Below are positions 40,127-54,331 of a stretch of 64,000 nucleotides of DNA, in pieces. Source of the stretch: Drosophila miranda. Its lineage: Eukaryota > Arthropoda > Insecta > Diptera > Drosophilidae. The notes beneath the pieces were generated by a model. It ran no database searches, was not told the DNA's origin, and saw only the letters and a list, made by a program, of their open reading frames with translations. The DNA is taken from assembly GCF_003369915.1 (NCBI RefSeq), contig NC_046673.1:11454001-11518000 (forward strand). The letters are read 5' to 3'. A program made the translations under genes and the position numbers. Numbering within the stretch: position 1 is the first letter of the stretch; each line of letters begins with the position of its first letter.

Positions 40127-43100
40127 GGAAAAGCGACGACGATGTGCAGATTTGGCCGCAAATAAATCGAAACATTTCGCCTGGCCGCCATAAAACTAGA
40201 CAAGCCCCAAAATGGAACCCCCTCCCCGCCATGGTAGCGATAAGGCTGGCAGCTTCAACTGCAAACCAATCCACTAGCCCCTCTACTACGTATAGATAGA
40301 GCCCCCTCCCGGTGTGCTGCTGGCCAATCTCTCAAAGTGCCAGACATGCCAAGAGGACTAAACAATTTTCTGGGCTGGCAATTTTTATGGCCAAACGATA
40401 AGTAAAACGATATTGAATGTGTATCCCTTTCTGGGGCTCTGTATTTGTGTGTCCCACTGTCTGGCGGGGCCCGAAATAGTGGATGTGGATGTGGATGGGA
40501 CAGTGGCAGTGGCAGTGGAAGTGGAGTGGAGCATTGGAGGCCACCGCATTAAATGCCGATAAGCATCGAAGGCATTGTCCTTCCTCCTGCCAATGAAATT
40601 CCATTCGATTTCAATCCTACTTCATTCATTCGATTCCCTTTTGGGGTTCTGTCTTTTGTTTAAAGCCATTCTGGGCTCTGGGCTCTGGGCCGGGCTTATT
40701 AGCACTTCGCTGGGGTCCTAAACCAGAAAACTTTAAACTTTTCATTCCATTATTTCTGGGGTGAAGAGAATTCCGTGCAAACTGTGGGACAGTGTGTAGG
40801 GCTAAGGCGAAATTAGCTGCACGAGTGCAAAGTGCGAAATGTGAAATGTGAAATGTTAAATGGCCGCTGCAAGGGCCAGTGAAAATGACTCTGCTCGATG
40901 CCACCAAGGGCACCCTCTGCTTCATCCAGGCTCCAGGCAATACCAATCCACGACTCCACTCCTCGGTTGAAGGAAGTGCTGCGTTAAAAATTATGTTTCC
41001 CACCACCACCACCCAGAAAACAACAAACAAAGAAAAGAAAAAGCGGCAACAAAAATGTATACTCGTACATATATAAACATATATATTCATGGCATTTATA
41101 AAAGTCATTTGGAGTGGACCCGAGCGGAGGAAGGGCGCATGCAAAGTGCGGCCATTACAAATATTGTGCGCTACGATCTGTGTGGGACATCCCGATGATG
41201 ATGGGGTTTGCCTGTAGCCTACATCAGAGCACCTCTTCTATCTTCCGGAATGGTTCCGCGGGGAAGTTCAATCAGCAATCAAGATTGGGTGTTCCTTTTT
41301 CTAACTCCTTAAAAATGTCCCAGGACAATAATTCATCTTTCTTCCTCAGTAAAAGATCTCCTCTATCGGACAGCTCCCAACGTTTCCCCACTAGTCTCTT
41401 GCAGTTTCCATACTATATGTATCTTATCCTGTCGATTGCAATGCATTCCGCTGCATACGTTGCTATTTTGCGGGATTGAATCCCATGTCGAGACAATTAC
41501 CTGGGAGATGCAGTCCATATGCCATTCTTGATGTCGGGGAGAGTGCAAAGAGGGCAAATTGCTTTGACTTTCGCTTGCGCTTTTTGCCACTTTTTGGTGC
41601 TTTCCGCCCACTACCTCGCTCCGGCAGCGTTCTCGTTCTTGTCCTCGTCCTTTTTGGCCATTTTGCTGGCAAGTGCAAGAGCAAAATGTTTATAATTAAA
41701 CTTTAATGTGTATTTAATGAGCTTTGGGGCGTTGGCAGGGGCCAGAGCCAAAGCCAGAACGGTGTGGGCCTTGAAAAAATAACGCAAGTTTAAATGCGAA
41801 TATGAATATGAAAGTCGTGCAGTGCCGTGCCGTATGCGAGCCTTTGTCTCTGCCATCGTTCCTTTACCGTTCTGTTCCCCCAAAAAAAGGAAATGTTTAC
41901 AAGGCCAAAAAGTTGAGCGGACCAAGATGTGTATGTAGATAGTGAAAGACACCAGCACCAGCCCCGACACAGTCACAGATTCACAGAGTCATAGATACAT
42001 ATAGTCCTACGACTGAGAGTCGAAGGAGAGGCAACTTTATCCCTTGATAATATAAATTTAATCGTTCGCTTAATTGTCTTCATATGAAACCGACTAAATG
42101 GTGTTAAAACTTTTGCAAACAAATTGCAACTAGTTGTAGGGAGTCCTGGGGAAGGACCAGCGCCAAGACGAGGACCAGGACGACGACTTGTGAACAAATT
42201 TCGTAAACGCCACTCGACGACTCTAGCTGAGTCGAGTCGCTTTGAGCCACTTCAAATTGCAAGTTGCTGCCACTGATACCTACACTCTACGCAAAGTTTA
42301 GAAGCCAAAAACTTTGCACACAGATCCCCGTTACCCTGTGAGTGTGCGAGTGTGTGCGTGCTGGTTAGGTCCTGGGCTTCGACCTGGCCTGGGCCCGACC
42401 GTTCCTTTGGCCAGCAACTTGCTCACAAATGAAATTTCACTTAAAAATTCATGAAAACCCATTCTGACCAAAAGCCAAGAGGCCGACAAATTGCCTAGTG
42501 CTCTACAGAAAGCACAGCAAGGCTTCCCTGGAAGGGCTCTTGCTGGAAGCTGGAAGCCTTAGCCTTTAGTTGTTATTAACTGCATTTCTTGGCCCAATTT
42601 AAATGTTCAGAACAATCGAATACGGAGAGCTTCAGCGTTACCTATTCAACTTTCTATGCCTTCGTTTCAATATGCGATTGTTTCCATTATTTACTTTACT
42701 TATTCTTGTATGCTCAACTAATTATAATTTAAACTTCAAATAATCTAGTACTGATTTGTTAAGACTGACTAGACTGGTATCAGCTTTGGCTTGAAGTGTC
42801 GCTATTTCCATATACAATTCGGTCATAAGAGAGATCTATACAATTATACTGAGTATGAATAGTAAGGATGTGTCAGCTGTAGAAAAGAATGTATACATTT
42901 TAAACGGATTGCTGCCAAAGGTTGATTGCCAAAAGATAAACTATGGGAATAAAGTATGCAATCCATCACTGAGCACTGAGCAAGCTGTGCCTCTTCCCAA
43001 GCCCTGTTTCCCCAGGCTGCCTAATCCTTTTACTTTCCCTTCCATTCAACTCCTTGGTCCTGGTTAGGACCGACTAAATACCAGTTAGCTTCAGGTTCGT

Positions 43101-44615
43101 TCAACGCGCCTTCTCCGTTGGATCTCGCTGCCATTTGCACTTGCTATAAATGTGTAAAGTTTGATGATGGTTCAAATAAAAAGAGCCTGTGTGAGATAAA
43201 CTGAAACGGAATAAGAATGAGCTTTAGCTTTAGCTTCCGCTTGAGTTTGAGAGTGGATAAAGAAACAGATATAGTTATAGATATAGATAATATGCTTAGA
43301 TATGGAAAATGGAAAAGGAGACAGCAACACACAACCTGGAGAAAAGTTTCTTTTGTAAAATATCATTTGTTTTATTGCTGCCATTGCTAAAAGTTTTCCA
43401 AATTGCATGCAGACACAGACACAGACACAGACACAGAAGCAGACACTCAAATCCATAGCAGATATATGTATGTGTGTATGTCTGTATATTTTGACTGCCT
43501 GATAATTCGATTTGTTGGCAGAGAAGAAAATTTCGTATAAATCAATAAACTTATTCAATAAATGTTTGTACCATTCGGTATTTTGACATTTATGGCGACA
43601 ATCATTATGTGCCCCAAGCCCCGCTCAGGTCATTAAACACATAATCGATACTAATGAAGCTCTTGGATTTACTTGCTGCCAGCAATTATTGTGACTGCAG
43701 CAGATGCCTCCTGCTGTTGCTGGTGCTGTTTCTGCCTCCTGCATCCGTTTTGTGGCATAATAAATTGCCCCTGTGCGCTTAAATAGCTTCATCAATAAGA
43801 AAACGAGGCAGGGCAAGGGAGGAAGAGCCTGACAGAACCTCGACACGGCTTAAATCCCGCTCGCATAAATGTTTTATGCCTTCTTTTTGGCCTGAGATTT
43901 GTTTACAGCTCCGCTGGCACCGAGCGCTGAGCGATAAACAGAGTTCTGCCCTTCCTTCTCCTTCTTCTTCTACTTCTTCTTGCCTTAATGAGCCTGGGCC
44001 AACATTTTATGTAGCATACTTTTCAGCGTGGCTAATGTAATTATCTGATTAGGCTCAGACTCTCCTCACCGCATCAGTGGGATAAAGAGGAGAAAGAGTG
44101 TTGGCAAGCGGGAAGAGAGCTGAAGAAGAGTGCTAAGTGGTAGTAGAGTTTCTCTTGTAAAATGCAACATAAGTCCCAAAGCTATAACCGAATGTTGGGA
44201 AACTTATATCCACAGCCACGAAATACTTGAAAACGGTTGATATTAGTCGCATAGGTTCTGCATGCAGCGAAACTCCTTTAGTGGATAGTAGATTCAACAA
44301 TCTATGGAACTATAGGTACATAGGTCCACACAGAAATGATGCTTAGAAATCCCTCCGTAAAGCTGGCAACTTGTCAGGATTTTAAGTGTAGCCCAACCTG
44401 CACTCCCCCACGATCTGGCGACGAAACTGGAGACACCACTGCACGGGAGGAATACTTATAAATGAAATTGCAATTCAATCGAGTGGAATAAACTTATAGC
44501 CGCTACGCATTGACTTTATCTACCGACTGTCGATGGCTGGCTCTGTAGTTTCGCAAAATTTATGACTAGCCGAAGTCGGAGTCGGAACAAAGCCCTTGAT
44601 CAGTGGCTTGGGGAC

Positions 44616-44656
44616 GGTAGGTGGTAGGTGGTAGGTGGTAGATGGTAGATGGTAGA
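44616..44656. repeat. GTAGGTG minisatellite
   Basis: About six copies of a 7-base unit, the later ones with A replacing G (GTAGATG). Confidence 0.85.
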
Positions 44657-47600
44657 CAGACGACTCAATAAAGTCTCAATTGAATTGCTGACAATTGCAA
44701 TTGCATTTCAATTGCGTTTTCGATTGCCGCGCGGCTTATCAGTGGCTCACATTAAACGCAGAGAAACAAACAAATAAACGGGGGAAAAGAACTCGACGAG
44801 AAACACACACAAGAGCTATGGAAACTTAAGCGAAATGTTAACCGATTATAGCCCACAGGTTGGTAAAGCAGGGGAGTGTTTTATGTGGGGATCCCAGATC
44901 CCCGGCTATCAGCGGGCGTGGCAACAACGCCCAAATGTCGCATAAAATAAACATTTTCCAAATTGACACTTTCGATTCAAAACCAAACACTCAATTTCAG
45001 CAATGCCAGCGACACCAACAACGACACCAACAGCGACAACGACAACGACTACACCATCATCAACTACAACAACCACAACAGCAACAAGAAAGGAAGGAGA
45101 GCGTAGCATCGAGAGCCGAGGCTATTGGTACCCTTGCAGTTACAAATTTGTTATATCGTTCTTAGAAAATCTGTATCTGTTCGGCCGAGTTATCTAAGGA
45201 AACTTTAAATTACGTTTGCTTGACTTTTTTCTTAAAAGTTCTTCTTTATTTTCAATTAAATGCCTCTGCCAGGTATATGATATCATGTTCCATCCCACGG
45301 GCCTTAAACTTGGTGCAGGAAATGCACATACTTGGAAAGTTTCGGCCTAAAAATAGTAAGAACATGCCACCAGAGAAGCTCATAGAGAGATGGATAGATG
45401 GATTAATGTAGAATCGCTAACAAGTTCTTGCGTATTCAAACAAACAGGGGTACAAATCATCATACCGTGTGCAAGGGTAACAGAACAGAGCAGTGAAACA
45501 GCAACTATGGTTGATGTTGTCGTTATCAACTAAAATTCCTTGCATCGACGCACAGGACACAGGCACCCACACGGAGAACGAGGTATAGAGAGAGAGTGGA
45601 GAAGATAAGAAGAGGGGTCGGAAAGGGGGGTAAGCAAGTAGAGTGGAGCATACAAAGCCAGCGCCAACACTGCCACAGTCAACGCCATGACCATTATCGG
45701 GAACCTCAGCCTCCGTCACCATTTACTACCAACTCCAATCCTTCCCTCCCAAACTTCCTCAACTTTCCCAAACCCTTCCTTTTAGCTCCCACTTGCAACT
45801 GCCATCGAAGTCCTACTTCCACTCCTGCCTGTCTTTACCGCATCGTCATCGGCATTTATAAACTGCACACAAAACACTGTCCAACTGTCCTGCACAGCCA
45901 GAACTTTCAGCTGCTGGACTTTTGCTTCGATTTGTAGCGGGGGAGGGGGATATAGGGGATTGGGGTGTTGGGGTGTTTGGTTGAGGCTGACATGTCGATT
46001 CGATTGCTGGTTAACTGGAACTGGAAGCTCTGAAGAGCCATAGCTATTATTATTGCTATTGTTGCTTAACTATGGAACAAATTTGAGGGATTTCGTGGAC
46101 TAAGTCATTACATAATCACTATTATATATTTTCAATTAATTGAGACAGAAGAGGTTAAGATATTCGAGAGTAATTTGATATACATATATATTTAATGATT
46201 GATTTGTAGAATGGGTTATTCAAAACCAACTGACGGACTTATTGACAGCAGAGTGGAGGTAATTTTTGTTTAAATTACAACAAAATTCCAACAAAAGCCC
46301 AAAAAGAACAACTCAAATCGTTTGATGTTTCATTACCACACAATTTGGTCGCATTCCGTTTTAAGCCCAAACTAATTCTAAATATAAGATTTTGAATATT
46401 TAATACCTTCTTTGTTTTTTCACCTAATTCGAAGATGAATTTATACATATATAATTAGTCAATTCCCGACTGTCACGAGCCAATCGCAGCATAATCCCAC
46501 TCCAATCCAGGATGGTATCCTGACTATCAAACTAGTCCTTTGCCGTACATAAATTGCTGCTCGAGGCGATCCGAGGAAATCTAATAAAGGCCATTCTGAT
46601 GGCATTTTTGTACAACTAACGACCGTTTCAATGCTACTGTAAGTGAAGACGATAATGCTGATGACGTCGACGACAACGTGAACGATAATGAAGCCATGCA
46701 CATGCGGTCCAAGCAGTACACAGGCACACACAGAGGGAGTGGAATGGAGGGGTGCCAGGGAGAGTGACAGAGCCACGGCCACAGTCATGGCCACAGCAAT
46801 ACCAATGCCCGGCTGTCGTTGGTCCTCGATGCCGACCTCTCGCTGGGTCCAACCTTTTGGTACTCCTTTTTATACGGCAGCAGAGGGTATCCAGTTTTTG
46901 AGCAGTAACAATAGCTGTAGGTGATGTAAATCAATCGGATGATTTTTTCACTGAGCTGCCAGGGAAACAAATATTTTTGAGCAGAACCCAACGTAAATAT
47001 GAATGCATTAATATTTGTATATAATAACAGGGGCCCCCTGCTACATATATTAATATTATACATTGATATATTTTCACGTAATCACATTTAGTTTTCTACG
47101 AATCCAATGCCTATATTATATTAAAAACAAGTGCTATGCAAGGGTATCAAAAGTTTCATCTCCGATGGTTAGGCTAGTCTTTTTCTCTGGTTTTTGCTAC
47201 TGCTGCTTCTTCCAACTGGCTGTCATCCCTTTTTTTCTCCCACAACACACAGCGATGGGGAGGATGGGCTGGGGGGAAATGGAGAAATGGAGAGTGTAAA
47301 AAGAGAAATTCCTAAATGAACGATATAAATTGTTGGCAGCCACAAATAATGAAAACACTTTGCGGTCATTTAGCGCTATTTGAAGCTCGCTCTCACACTC
47401 TCTCGGACGCCCACCCACCCATACACGCATGCTGTTGACAGTTATCCCTGTCTGGGTGTGGGCGCGGGTGTTTGTGTGTCGGTGAGAGTGCAAGTGTAAA
47501 AGAGAGAGAGAGACAGCGAACGAGTGGGCGAAAGAGATGAATGGATAGATAAATGTTGGGTGCCTTCCACAATCCATCCGACCGCCTGTCTATCCGTCTG

Positions 47601-50600
47601 TGTGTGACATTTTTTCTTGCCCTTCTTCGACCCCGTCCAAAGTCTATTGCAATTTGAAAATGACATACGAAGTCCATTAAGCGCACAAATGTGCAGCGAA
47701 CGCAACAACATCAACAAATCCATGGAACTCTACTGTCCTGTACCGCTCTGTACTATGTGCTCTGTACTGGTTTTGGCCTGTCCCTGACTGTCCCCGACAA
47801 AGTCCTGTCCCGATCTGGCCCCTGCCCTTCTAATCCCCGCCTGATGAGCGAACGCCTGCTCGTTACATCGTTCCGTAGCCGGTGGTACGGGTCTCAGACT
47901 CGATTTAGATTCGGAGTCTGAGGCTGAGTCAAATGTAGAGTCGGAGTCGGAGTTGCCGGACTGTCATGTTCATCAATACACGAAGCACAGTGGATAACCA
48001 ATAAAAAGGCCAATTTTATATCACACAGGAGTTGCTTTCTACTATTTTAAACTAAATGTGATTTTAAAGCCTTTATATTAAAACACAGAATAAATACTTG
48101 TACGTTTAGGCATAAATCCCACACGTTTTTGGTTATATCCTGACTCTATTTTGAGCAACAATTCCAACAAATTTCACTGCATTGTAAAGGTGGCTTCAGT
48201 AGATTTGTATCTTATACATTTTAACTTTAGATCAATGCAAACACAAAAGAATCCAGGCTTTCATCTCGACCCTGCTTTAAAGACTTAATGGCTCTGAATA
48301 GCCAGTCATCACTGTACCCACACACACACACACAGTAGAGGTATGGTGAGCACACAGAGAGGTCGCGGCGATATCATTAAACGTTTGAAACGTTTGTTCC
48401 ATTGATAATGAACATTGAAAACTTTCAAATGCAGACAATTGAATCTTAATTTTCCGTCACTATGTACCAGGGAACAGCATCGGGAAGAAGACGAACCCAG
48501 CCCCCAGTCCGGCAGCCGAATCGATTACCGCATCCTCCATGCATCAATTTTTGAGCACAATAAACATTTATTTATGATGTAGCACATATTTTTATTCCAT
48601 TTCGATACAGTTTTTTTTTATTCTCTTCCCCCCTCTGTGTGTTGGTCTATTTTTCGTTCAATCGAGGACGTTTAATAATTCTTTTGTTAAGGCGTAGGGA
48701 TATGCAAATATTGGAAATATGGATTTGGTTTCGATAATTGTATAGATTATACGAGCAAATTCTATCGGGCTGGTGTATTGGGGCATTGTATTAGATAAAA
48801 GGCATCAGATTTCATAATTTGCAATGCTTAAAACTCATCCATCAAGCTAGTTCTTAGAATTTCATGGGACATCGCTGAGAGAAGATGCTTCCACCTGACC
48901 ACCTAATCCACGAATCAAATGTGCACAATGTGCATTTATTTATGAACTGGCTGTCCACAGATACAGATACAGTACAGACACCTACAGATACATCCCCGCT
49001 GCCACTGCAGCAATTTGCCAATGCAAAACGCATTGTGTGAGTATATACTAAGAAGCCTTCCCCTTTCGGTGGTTTATTACCTGACTGCTGCAGTTGCAAG
49101 CTCCCCAGCGGAGAAACATGCAAAATAATAATAAATTCTTGGGGCAAACAAAGCTGGCAGGACATCTCAAATACACTGCTCGTACTCGAAGTTGCATACA
49201 ACTATAAGATACCCAATACTTAGAGGATTTTTTTTGAATTGAAACAGAAACATAACACATACAGTATATGGGAAATGCTTGTGTAAATAAATTGTCGGAG
49301 CGCTACGATTATTGACACCACTCGGCACCACTCATAAGTGCAAAAAGCTGCGCTCGCTTTAATCAGTTTTGTCCACTTTAAGCGGTGGAAAATGCTTCTT
49401 TTTGGATCTCTTAATATTATACTCCACGATCACAGGGTATAGACCGAAGAAGAGAAAGAACGATGTCAACGGCTGCTGTTGCTGCTGCTAATGCTACTGA
49501 TGCCCTTGACTGCCCCCAGGTGGCACCTGTCGCTGTCAGGTTTATGAAGTAATTGTGGCACAAATGGTAATCGGAGCAGCGTCGTCCTGGCCAAACCATG
49601 CGTGACACAGGCAGCAGACAGCAGACAGCCAACATCCAAGACCCGGCAGGCACGCCTCCCGCTCCCAGGAACCCAGAAGCAGGGGTCTTCTGACTTCCGT
49701 TTACCGAATGACAAATAGGCGTATGAGCAATGCAGAGATGGCATCTAGCCCCCCATTCATTATGCATTACACGCCGACTTGCTTGGAGGATCTTCAGCGA
49801 TTTTTCCATTAAATTACACCGAGCACTGACAATGGCAGACCTCGGGAATGGTAATGGCAATGGAAGTGGAAATCCGAAAAAGAAAACCATAGTTACGCCA
49901 CGAAAAATGTTCTCATTCGTGGCTCATAATTGGCCCCCCAATGGTGGCGGGGGGGGTTACGGTTTCGGCAGTCGGGAGGGAGTGTTAAAGTGGTAAATAT
50001 GTCAGCGGCAGTGGAGATATAAATTCTCGTTAAGTAGACGCGCACACGCAATGCCTGGGAAGAGGGGGCTCGCGCTGGATTTGAGGCAAAATTAGGGGTT
50101 CCAAGAAGATGAAGATGTGCCAACGGGCAAAGGGGCAAAGGGGCAAAAGGGGGCATTTGGTCCGGAGTGCAGAGGCTACAGATGGTGGAGGGGGCATGGT
50201 GGCCAGGAAGAAGCACCAGGCAGGCAATAATCGGTTGGTCTAATCTAGCTGCGCTTGAATGATGATGATGTGCCACGCCCCCCCCTCCACACACTCACAC
50301 ACACACACACATGAAAGCCTTAATTACAACGTGCCAAGAGTTAAGCCGAAAATTTCAGCTCAGGGGAAGGGGTACGGGGCCAGAAGACGACGACGAAGAA
50401 GAAGACGAATGAATTGTGTGGGGAAGAACATTTTTGGGAAGAACACGTGCGCACATGTGCAACTTCCGTTAAAAATCTATTGCTAACTTTCAACAATTCA
50501 CAGACACAAACGTGGCCAGACACACACATAGATACTCCTCCTAGGCCCCCGCCCTCGACCCACACACACACACACACACACATATGAGGTGAAGGTGTGC

Positions 50601-51616
50601 GCTTTGGCTGTTTGTGTAAGTGAGTTAGAGTTTCCTGCAGCTGTCGTGGCAACTTCCGGCTGCTGCAACAACGTTTACGTCGACGCCAAAGTCCATGTCT
50701 TTCCCTGCACAACGCCCTACACACCACCCCAAGGCACCACCCCCTGCCGTTGCCCCACTGCCTGTGTCCTTCTTCTATCTCTTGCATGACGGCTAAAACA
50801 CTTATTTGGCTTAAGGCTAAAAACTCAAAGCCAAAAATAGCAATAGCAACAACAACTCAAGAGAAAGCATAAACAAAAAGAAAGGTACATATATTACAGT
50901 GCCGAATCCTTTGATACCCGTTCTCCGAACCAAAGATCTTCCAGATTCTCAAAATTTTACTAAATTACAGCTTTTAAATGATTGTTTTGAAAATTCTAAG
51001 ATTTGTTCTTATTAAAGCGAACGTTTTTTAATATATGGCGCTCGCTTCGCTCTCTAGCGCCTATGCAAGTAAAATATCTGGCCGCGACGACGATCCAAAC
51101 TTGTTTATATAATAGAGATACATACTATATAATATATATTAAATGGAATCGGTTTTGGACGCCCATCAGACATACATATGTATGTATATTCTTCATAGAG
51201 CCCGAAATTGTGCAAACTTCTGAAGCATATACTCATAATGCTCCCCAGAAATATTTAAAAGAAGACACCTAATGAAGACCAATGGCTTGTTTTTCCGGTG
51301 TTCTATTTAGAAGTTAGCTAACAGAAAGAAAAGCCCCTTTCAATATCTCTTTTTTGGTCTCTACCTCTTTCCCCACATTGCTGTATAGAGCATCATTTTC
51401 TTTGTGTTTGCGAACCTGTACCCATCGCTCGCTGGCACTGGCACCCATCCCATGGCTGCCCCAGCATTTTCCTCTCGTGCATTTGTAATCAACGGACTGG
51501 TAGATAGTCTGTGAAGTAAAGTAAGTAATACGCATGCTGCTCTATGTGTGCTTAAAAAATTGCACAAAGTTCGAGCTCTCTGTGTGCCCCGTGTATAAGT
51601 GGGTGGACGAGTGCCG

Positions 51617-51644
51617 GTGCCAGTGCCAGTGCCAGTGCCAGTGC
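51617..51644. repeat. CCAGTG hexanucleotide repeat
   Basis: Four to five head-to-tail CCAGTG copies, giving a Cys/Gln-rich spurious open frame on the plus strand. Confidence 0.85.
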
Positions 51645-53186
51645 GATTGCGAGTACGAGTGGGTGGTGTATATGGTGTGTGCCTGTCTCAGTCATAGAAC
51701 TGTTGCTGAAGTCACGTAATTCAAATAACTAAAGTTGGCGTAAATATGCCGAGCATACAACAGCGCTCTCTCCACTCTCCCGGCACTCGCTTGCAGCAGC
51801 ATTGGAGTTACGTTGAGTTACTGGCGAAACACAATTGCTTATGCACTTGCTTGTTGTTCTTGTTGTTTTCTTGTACCGACTTAAAGCTCATTAATTTAAC
51901 TAATTTTTTTCGTACTTAGACATCGCTGGCATCGCGGTCCCCGATGGACACAAAAGAGAAGAAGGACCAATAGACTCGACTACAGTTAGCTTCATTTTGT
52001 CACAGATACTATATATGGCTTGAGCACATTCAGATATTATCTGGGCACTGTTTCAGATGATCGAGGATTCAGATTTAAGTGTCCTAGGGACACAGTACCC
52101 CTCTATACTATTAAAATGAAATCATTTTTTAGCTTAAGTGTCGCCACGAGCTCGTAAGATTAGAGAGGGGGAGGAATAGCTGCTAATTACTTTCCTAAGC
52201 CCTTTCTAAGGAGCTGGGGGTTTAGGAGAAACATATTTGAAATGCTTATTGCGCTTTGTACAGTTTTGCAAGCACTTAAGCTGCCCGCTACTAGAAGCCC
52301 TTGACGCGCCCTGCTTTATGAGACATTCCCCAGCCCTCGGGCAGGACTTCGCATTGCTTGCGATACGCTTACGGAGGGTATATCGATACAAAGAAGACAC
52401 TATTTACACTATTTACAAATTATCAGCATTAAGGGCTTTAATATGATTCTAATCCCCCTTCTATTTTATGCAGGATACAGTATATGCTAAAAGGGCATCG
52501 GCACCAAAAAAGGCCTTTTTGCTCCTGCAGAGACTTCTTATCTTCTTAGGTATTTTGTATCATCAAAATTGTATAGCACTCAAAAGAGCGACTGGTCTAC
52601 AAGGGTATCTGAGGACTCGGCCCTCTTGGCTTTTTCTTATTCTTTAATTAGTTACCCGATTTTTCTGCCCCCTTCCCCGAGATTGTGGCGGCTACTTTAT
52701 ATGTTAATGAGTTTTTCTTGTTCTTCTGACACAGATTTCCTTTGTCTTAGCCATGAGTGAAGCGCCTGCTTCTGCTGCTGCTTCTGCAGCTCCGTCTGCT
52801 TGGACCAATTGAATTGGAAAACAGCTTTCGCGGGTTACATAATGCACACACACACACACACGCAGAGAAGGACTCGTAAGAGTCCGAGGAAATGCTGAAA
52901 ATTTCACAAAATACTAGTATGAAAGTCGCCTCGCTTCGCCATCCTGCTTATCGCTGAAATGGTTTGGCAGGGCATGCCCCTGGAGGAGGAAAGCAGCGGT
53001 GGTGGGGCGTAAGGGGTGTATGGCAAAGCGGCCGCTTTTTGCCAAAGTTCAAATTGCATTTGGTGGAACAGCAAACAGGAGAGCGAGAGAGGCGGGAGAG
53101 AGCGAGTGAAAAAGACCAAAGACCGAAAAGAAAATGTGGAAAAGCAAAAAGCATTTGATAGACAGAGAAGGGCCGACAGGAAGCAT

Positions 53187-53211
53187 ACACACACACACAC
53201 ACACACACACA
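53187..53211. repeat. CA microsatellite
   Basis: About twelve CA repeats followed closely by a TG-rich stretch (53219-53233), which together can form a short inverted pairing. Confidence 0.9.
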
Positions 53212-54048
53212 GCTCCAATGTGTATGTGTGTGTCGATGTGTGGGGCAGGCAACATTTTCTTATCTAAACAATATTGCGACTGCTGCACTTCCAAAGCGAC
53301 TGCAACAACATCCACTCTCCTCTGGCTGATTGAACAAAGTTTGCTTGCATACATTTTGTCGTTGGAGTTTTTGTCATATCTACTTACAGGGTATACCAGG
53401 GTAGATCTGCGCTGAGGCAGCTGCAGCAGCATTGCCTATCGTCATCGCAAATCGTTTTTTCTGTCGAACTCTTAGCATCTGTTGTCCCAGGAAAATCAAA
53501 TCGGCTTGTTGCTGTCACATAGTGTCGTCACAACTCCATTCCGGGCGCTCCATTCCAATCGGCGACAACATGTTGGGTATCAAATAGTCGCTCGGAATTC
53601 CACCTGGCCTCCATGGCTGTTCGCACACTTTCTGACTTTCGCCCTGCAAATGAGAATATGGCAACACAATTTACTTTTTGTGGTTGTTGCTGCTGTTCTT
53701 GTCCACAACATGTGCTGCCAATGACTCCATGGACGGAAAATGGAGCCAAAATGTTGGTCAAGTTTGTGGGAAAAGTCTTAAAGGCTACACAAAATGGCCC
53801 AAATTAAGGTTTATTCAGGAATAACAGTTTTAGGGTAATTGTGCTACACTACGCAGTACAGTTTGAGCAGCCAAACGCGGAGCTGCTGCTATAATTACAG
53901 CGTTTGTGCCTACTGCAGTAATACAGTTGCAGTAAATAAATTTACAGTTATAGAAGCTCTTGGACGTCACAGTTTGAGGAACATGGGCAAACACAGTTTT
54001 GTAGCTGCTCGACGCAAAAGAGTATGATAGGCCTATACCAGCTCAGAG

Positions 54049-54331
54049 ATGGATTTCTGGACCGCCTGGGCAAATTATTCGTCACTTACCGATCCTTACT
54101 TCTTCAACATCCAACCATCGCTCTTGATACTGATCACCGTGCTGCAGCCTTCAGTTACTCTCTCAAGTTGTTGGATCGGATTGATTCATTTTTATGTGAG
54201 TTTCGGGTATCCTGTCGCTTTTTTCTTGACACGCCACAATTTCCTGGTGATCTACTATCACTATCTGATGGAGCGTATCACAGCACCGCCATCACCTTTG
54301 AGCCCGCTTGTCGCTCGCTCATCTCCTGCTG
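54049..54331 (+). CDS. Candidate first exon of an unrecognised membrane protein
   Basis: ATG at 54049 opens 94 codons, then a clean donor (GCTG followed by GTAAGT). The predicted peptide has hydrophobic stretches (LLILITVL, then WIGLIHFYVSFGYPVAFFL) and fly-like codon use. Acceptor-like sites follow at 54793 (a 13-nt segment ending in a donor AAAG/GTAAAA) and 55092, and joining these keeps phase and reaches a stop at 55195-55197. Against this, the overlapping frame from 54024 is also open, the micro-exon is unusual, and the downstream part would overlap the Tom40 3' UTR. No family is recognised. I regard it as possible, not established. Confidence 0.2.

Larger units (their letters stand above)
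37751..54048. other. 16-kb gene-poor interval
   Basis: I find no coding region I can defend. Open frames are short, overlap on both strands, or follow simple repeats. Tracts include a degenerate ATCCGTTGTCC run (38477-38532), ATC (40101-40126), ACAGAC (43411-43436), GGTAGGT (44616-44656), CAGTGC (51617-51644) and CA runs (50561-50582, 53187-53211). The pieces at 46.85-47.15 kb and 50.9-51.3 kb have GGGTATC-like edges and could be worn non-autonomous elements, but the match is too weak to name. A long gene desert like this in a fly genome often holds enhancers of a developmental gene; none is in view. Confidence 0.55.
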